In this document: positions 5,418 through 6,312 of the stretch, one piece after another
Position numbering within the stretch: the stretch's first letter is position 1
How the letters are laid out: each line of letters opens with the position of its first letter
Assembly: GCA_029982105.1 (NCBI GenBank)
Contig: JARRCQ010000102.1
Coordinates: forward strand, 1 to 6,312
Reading direction: 5' to 3'
Length of the DNA: 6,312 nucleotides
Source: Candidatus Atribacteria bacterium
Lineage (GTDB): Bacteria > Atribacterota > Atribacteria > Atribacterales > Caldatribacteriaceae
The notes under the pieces: model-generated
The model's input: only the letters and a program-made list of their open reading frames with translations
Database searches by the model: none
What the model was told of the DNA's origin: nothing
Translations under genes and position numbers: made by a program

Positions 5418-6312
5418 CAAAGAGATAAATAACGTTCCCCGGTATCAGGAATGATGACTACAATTAGTTTATCCCGGTTCTCTTCTCGGTTAGCTACCTG
5501 GAGCGCTCCCCACAGAGCTGCTCCTGAGGAGATGCCAGCTAATATCCCTTCTTCCTTGGCCAAGCGCTCTGACATCAAAAAAGCATCATCGTCATTAACA
5601 GTTATCACTTCATCTATAAGCTCCAATTGTAAAACTGGAGGGATAAATCCTGCCCCAATCCCTTGAATGGAATGCCGCCCCGGAGAACCTCCCGAGAGAA
5701 CAGGAGAGCGAAGAGGCTCCACCGCTACCGCTTGAAAAGAGGGTTTTTTCTCTTTAAGGGCTTGAGCAATCCCGGTGATAGTTCCTCCGCTTCCCACCCC
5801 GGCAACTACTATATCTACTTCGCCATCGGTATCTTCCCAAATTTCCCGGGCTGTAGTCTCTCGATGAGCGCGAGGGTTAGCGGGGTTTTCAAATTGCTGA
5901 GGCATAAAAGCCCCCGGAGTATTATTTACCATTTCTTGAGCTCTATTTATCGCTCCCTGCATACCTTGAGAAGCAGGAGTGAGAACTACTTCTGCTCCCA
6001 GACGGGTCAAGATTTTCCTTCTCTCTACCGATACATTTTCGGGCATAACCAAAAGGAGATGATAGCCTCTCTCCGCGCATACAAAAGCCAAACCAATACC
6101 GGTATTGCCACTCGTAGGCTCCACTACCAAAGACCCGGGTTTAAGAATGCCTTGTTTTTCTGCTTCTTCTATCATTGCTACCGCAATACGGTCTTTGACT
6201 CTACCACAAGGATTTAAAAATTCTAACTTGGCCACCAATATTCCCGGCAAACCTTTTGCAATTTTCCCCAACCTCACCAGAGGAGTGTTTCCTTCCAATT
6301 GGGTGATATTAT
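5414..6312 (-). CDS. cysK: Cysteine synthase (O-acetylserine sulfhydrylase), 5' end cut by window
   Basis: This is a PLP enzyme of the CysK/CysM fold that makes cysteine from O-acetylserine and sulfide. Counting from the leucine codon TTG at 6298 as residue 1, the PLP lysine is K35 in [11 protein letters not shown]. The substrate loop PTSGNTG is at 61-67, the phosphate-binding GVGSGGT at 167-173, and [14 protein letters not shown] at 207-220, the last favouring CysK over cystathionine beta-synthase. The C-terminus [11 protein letters not shown] is complete. The TTG at 6298 is not the start: the frame stays open to the window edge and reads NITQ before [10 protein letters not shown], matching the usual N-terminus, so only a few residues are missing. 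One oddity is Arg at position 33, where most family members have Ser (SVKDR). The stop overlaps mnmA by a few bases, so this appears to be an upstream gene of that operon; its promoter lies outside the window. Confidence 0.93.
   Translation of the reverse strand, partial: NITQLEGNTPLVRLGKIAKGLPGILVAKLEFLNPCGRVKDRIAVAMIEEAEKQGILKPGSLVVEPTSGNTGIGLAFVCAERGYHLLLVMPENVSVERRKILTRLGAEVVLTPASQGMQGAINRAQEMVNNTPGAFMPQQFENPANPRAHRETTAREIWEDTDGEVDIVVAGVGSGGTITGIAQALKEKKPSFQAVAVEPLRSPVLSGGSPGRHSIQGIGAGFIPPVLQLELIDEVITVNDDDAFLMSERLAKEEGILAGISSGAALWGALQVANREENRDKLIVVIIPDTGERYLSLW

Noticed and set aside
5663..6217. 184-codon plus-strand open frame opposite cysK
   Set aside because: It is a shadow frame. The opposite strand carries the complete set of CysK motifs, and the translation of this frame is Ser/Arg-rich without a family.

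Overview
The window looks like chromosomal DNA of an anaerobic, fairly AT-rich bacterium. It holds two [4Fe-4S] proteins (a radical SAM enzyme and quinolinate synthase), a ribose-type sugar ABC importer and a compact operon with overlapping genes. The phylum cannot be fixed from sequence alone. The style (many short intergenic palindromes, uncultured-lineage-like repeats) would fit candidate phyla such as Omnitrophota or Atribacterota, but that is a guess.

Layout. (1) Positions 1-1375, plus strand: the 3' end of a CUT2/RbsA-type ATPase gene overlaps by 14 bp a complete RbsC-type permease gene, and a strong intrinsic terminator at 1422-1466 closes this operon. No sugar-binding protein gene follows, so it must lie upstream or elsewhere. 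(2) Positions 1467-2118: about 650 bp without a convincing gene but rich in structure. It has three related sites sharing GGTTATGAG, two of them with a GC-rich palindrome; a pair of imperfect 23-bp inverted repeats bounding roughly 470 bp; a REP-like imperfect palindrome; and two further hairpins. (3) Positions 2119-3438, plus strand: a B12-binding-like radical SAM protein. Its ATG sits exactly 7 nt after an extended -10 box that abuts the GC-rich palindrome, suggesting a leaderless mRNA whose promoter is part of the repeat. (4) Positions 3435-6312, minus strand: a tight operon cysK (5' end off the window) - mnmA - nadA, running convergently into the radical SAM gene with a 4-bp overlap of the two coding ends.

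How the genes relate. The ABC genes form the membrane pore and part of the energising ATPase of a monosaccharide-type importer. The minus-strand operon joins cysteine synthesis (CysK), tRNA 2-thiouridylation, which uses cysteine-derived sulfur (MnmA), and the Fe-S enzyme of NAD synthesis (NadA). A shared dependence on cysteine sulfur is a plausible but inferred reason for the grouping. A hairpin followed by a T run, read on the minus strand and lying inside the last codons of the radical SAM gene, may terminate this operon.

I see no CRISPR array, tRNA, rRNA or clearly new multi-gene system. The most interesting part is the repeat-rich intergenic region and its connection to the radical SAM promoter.
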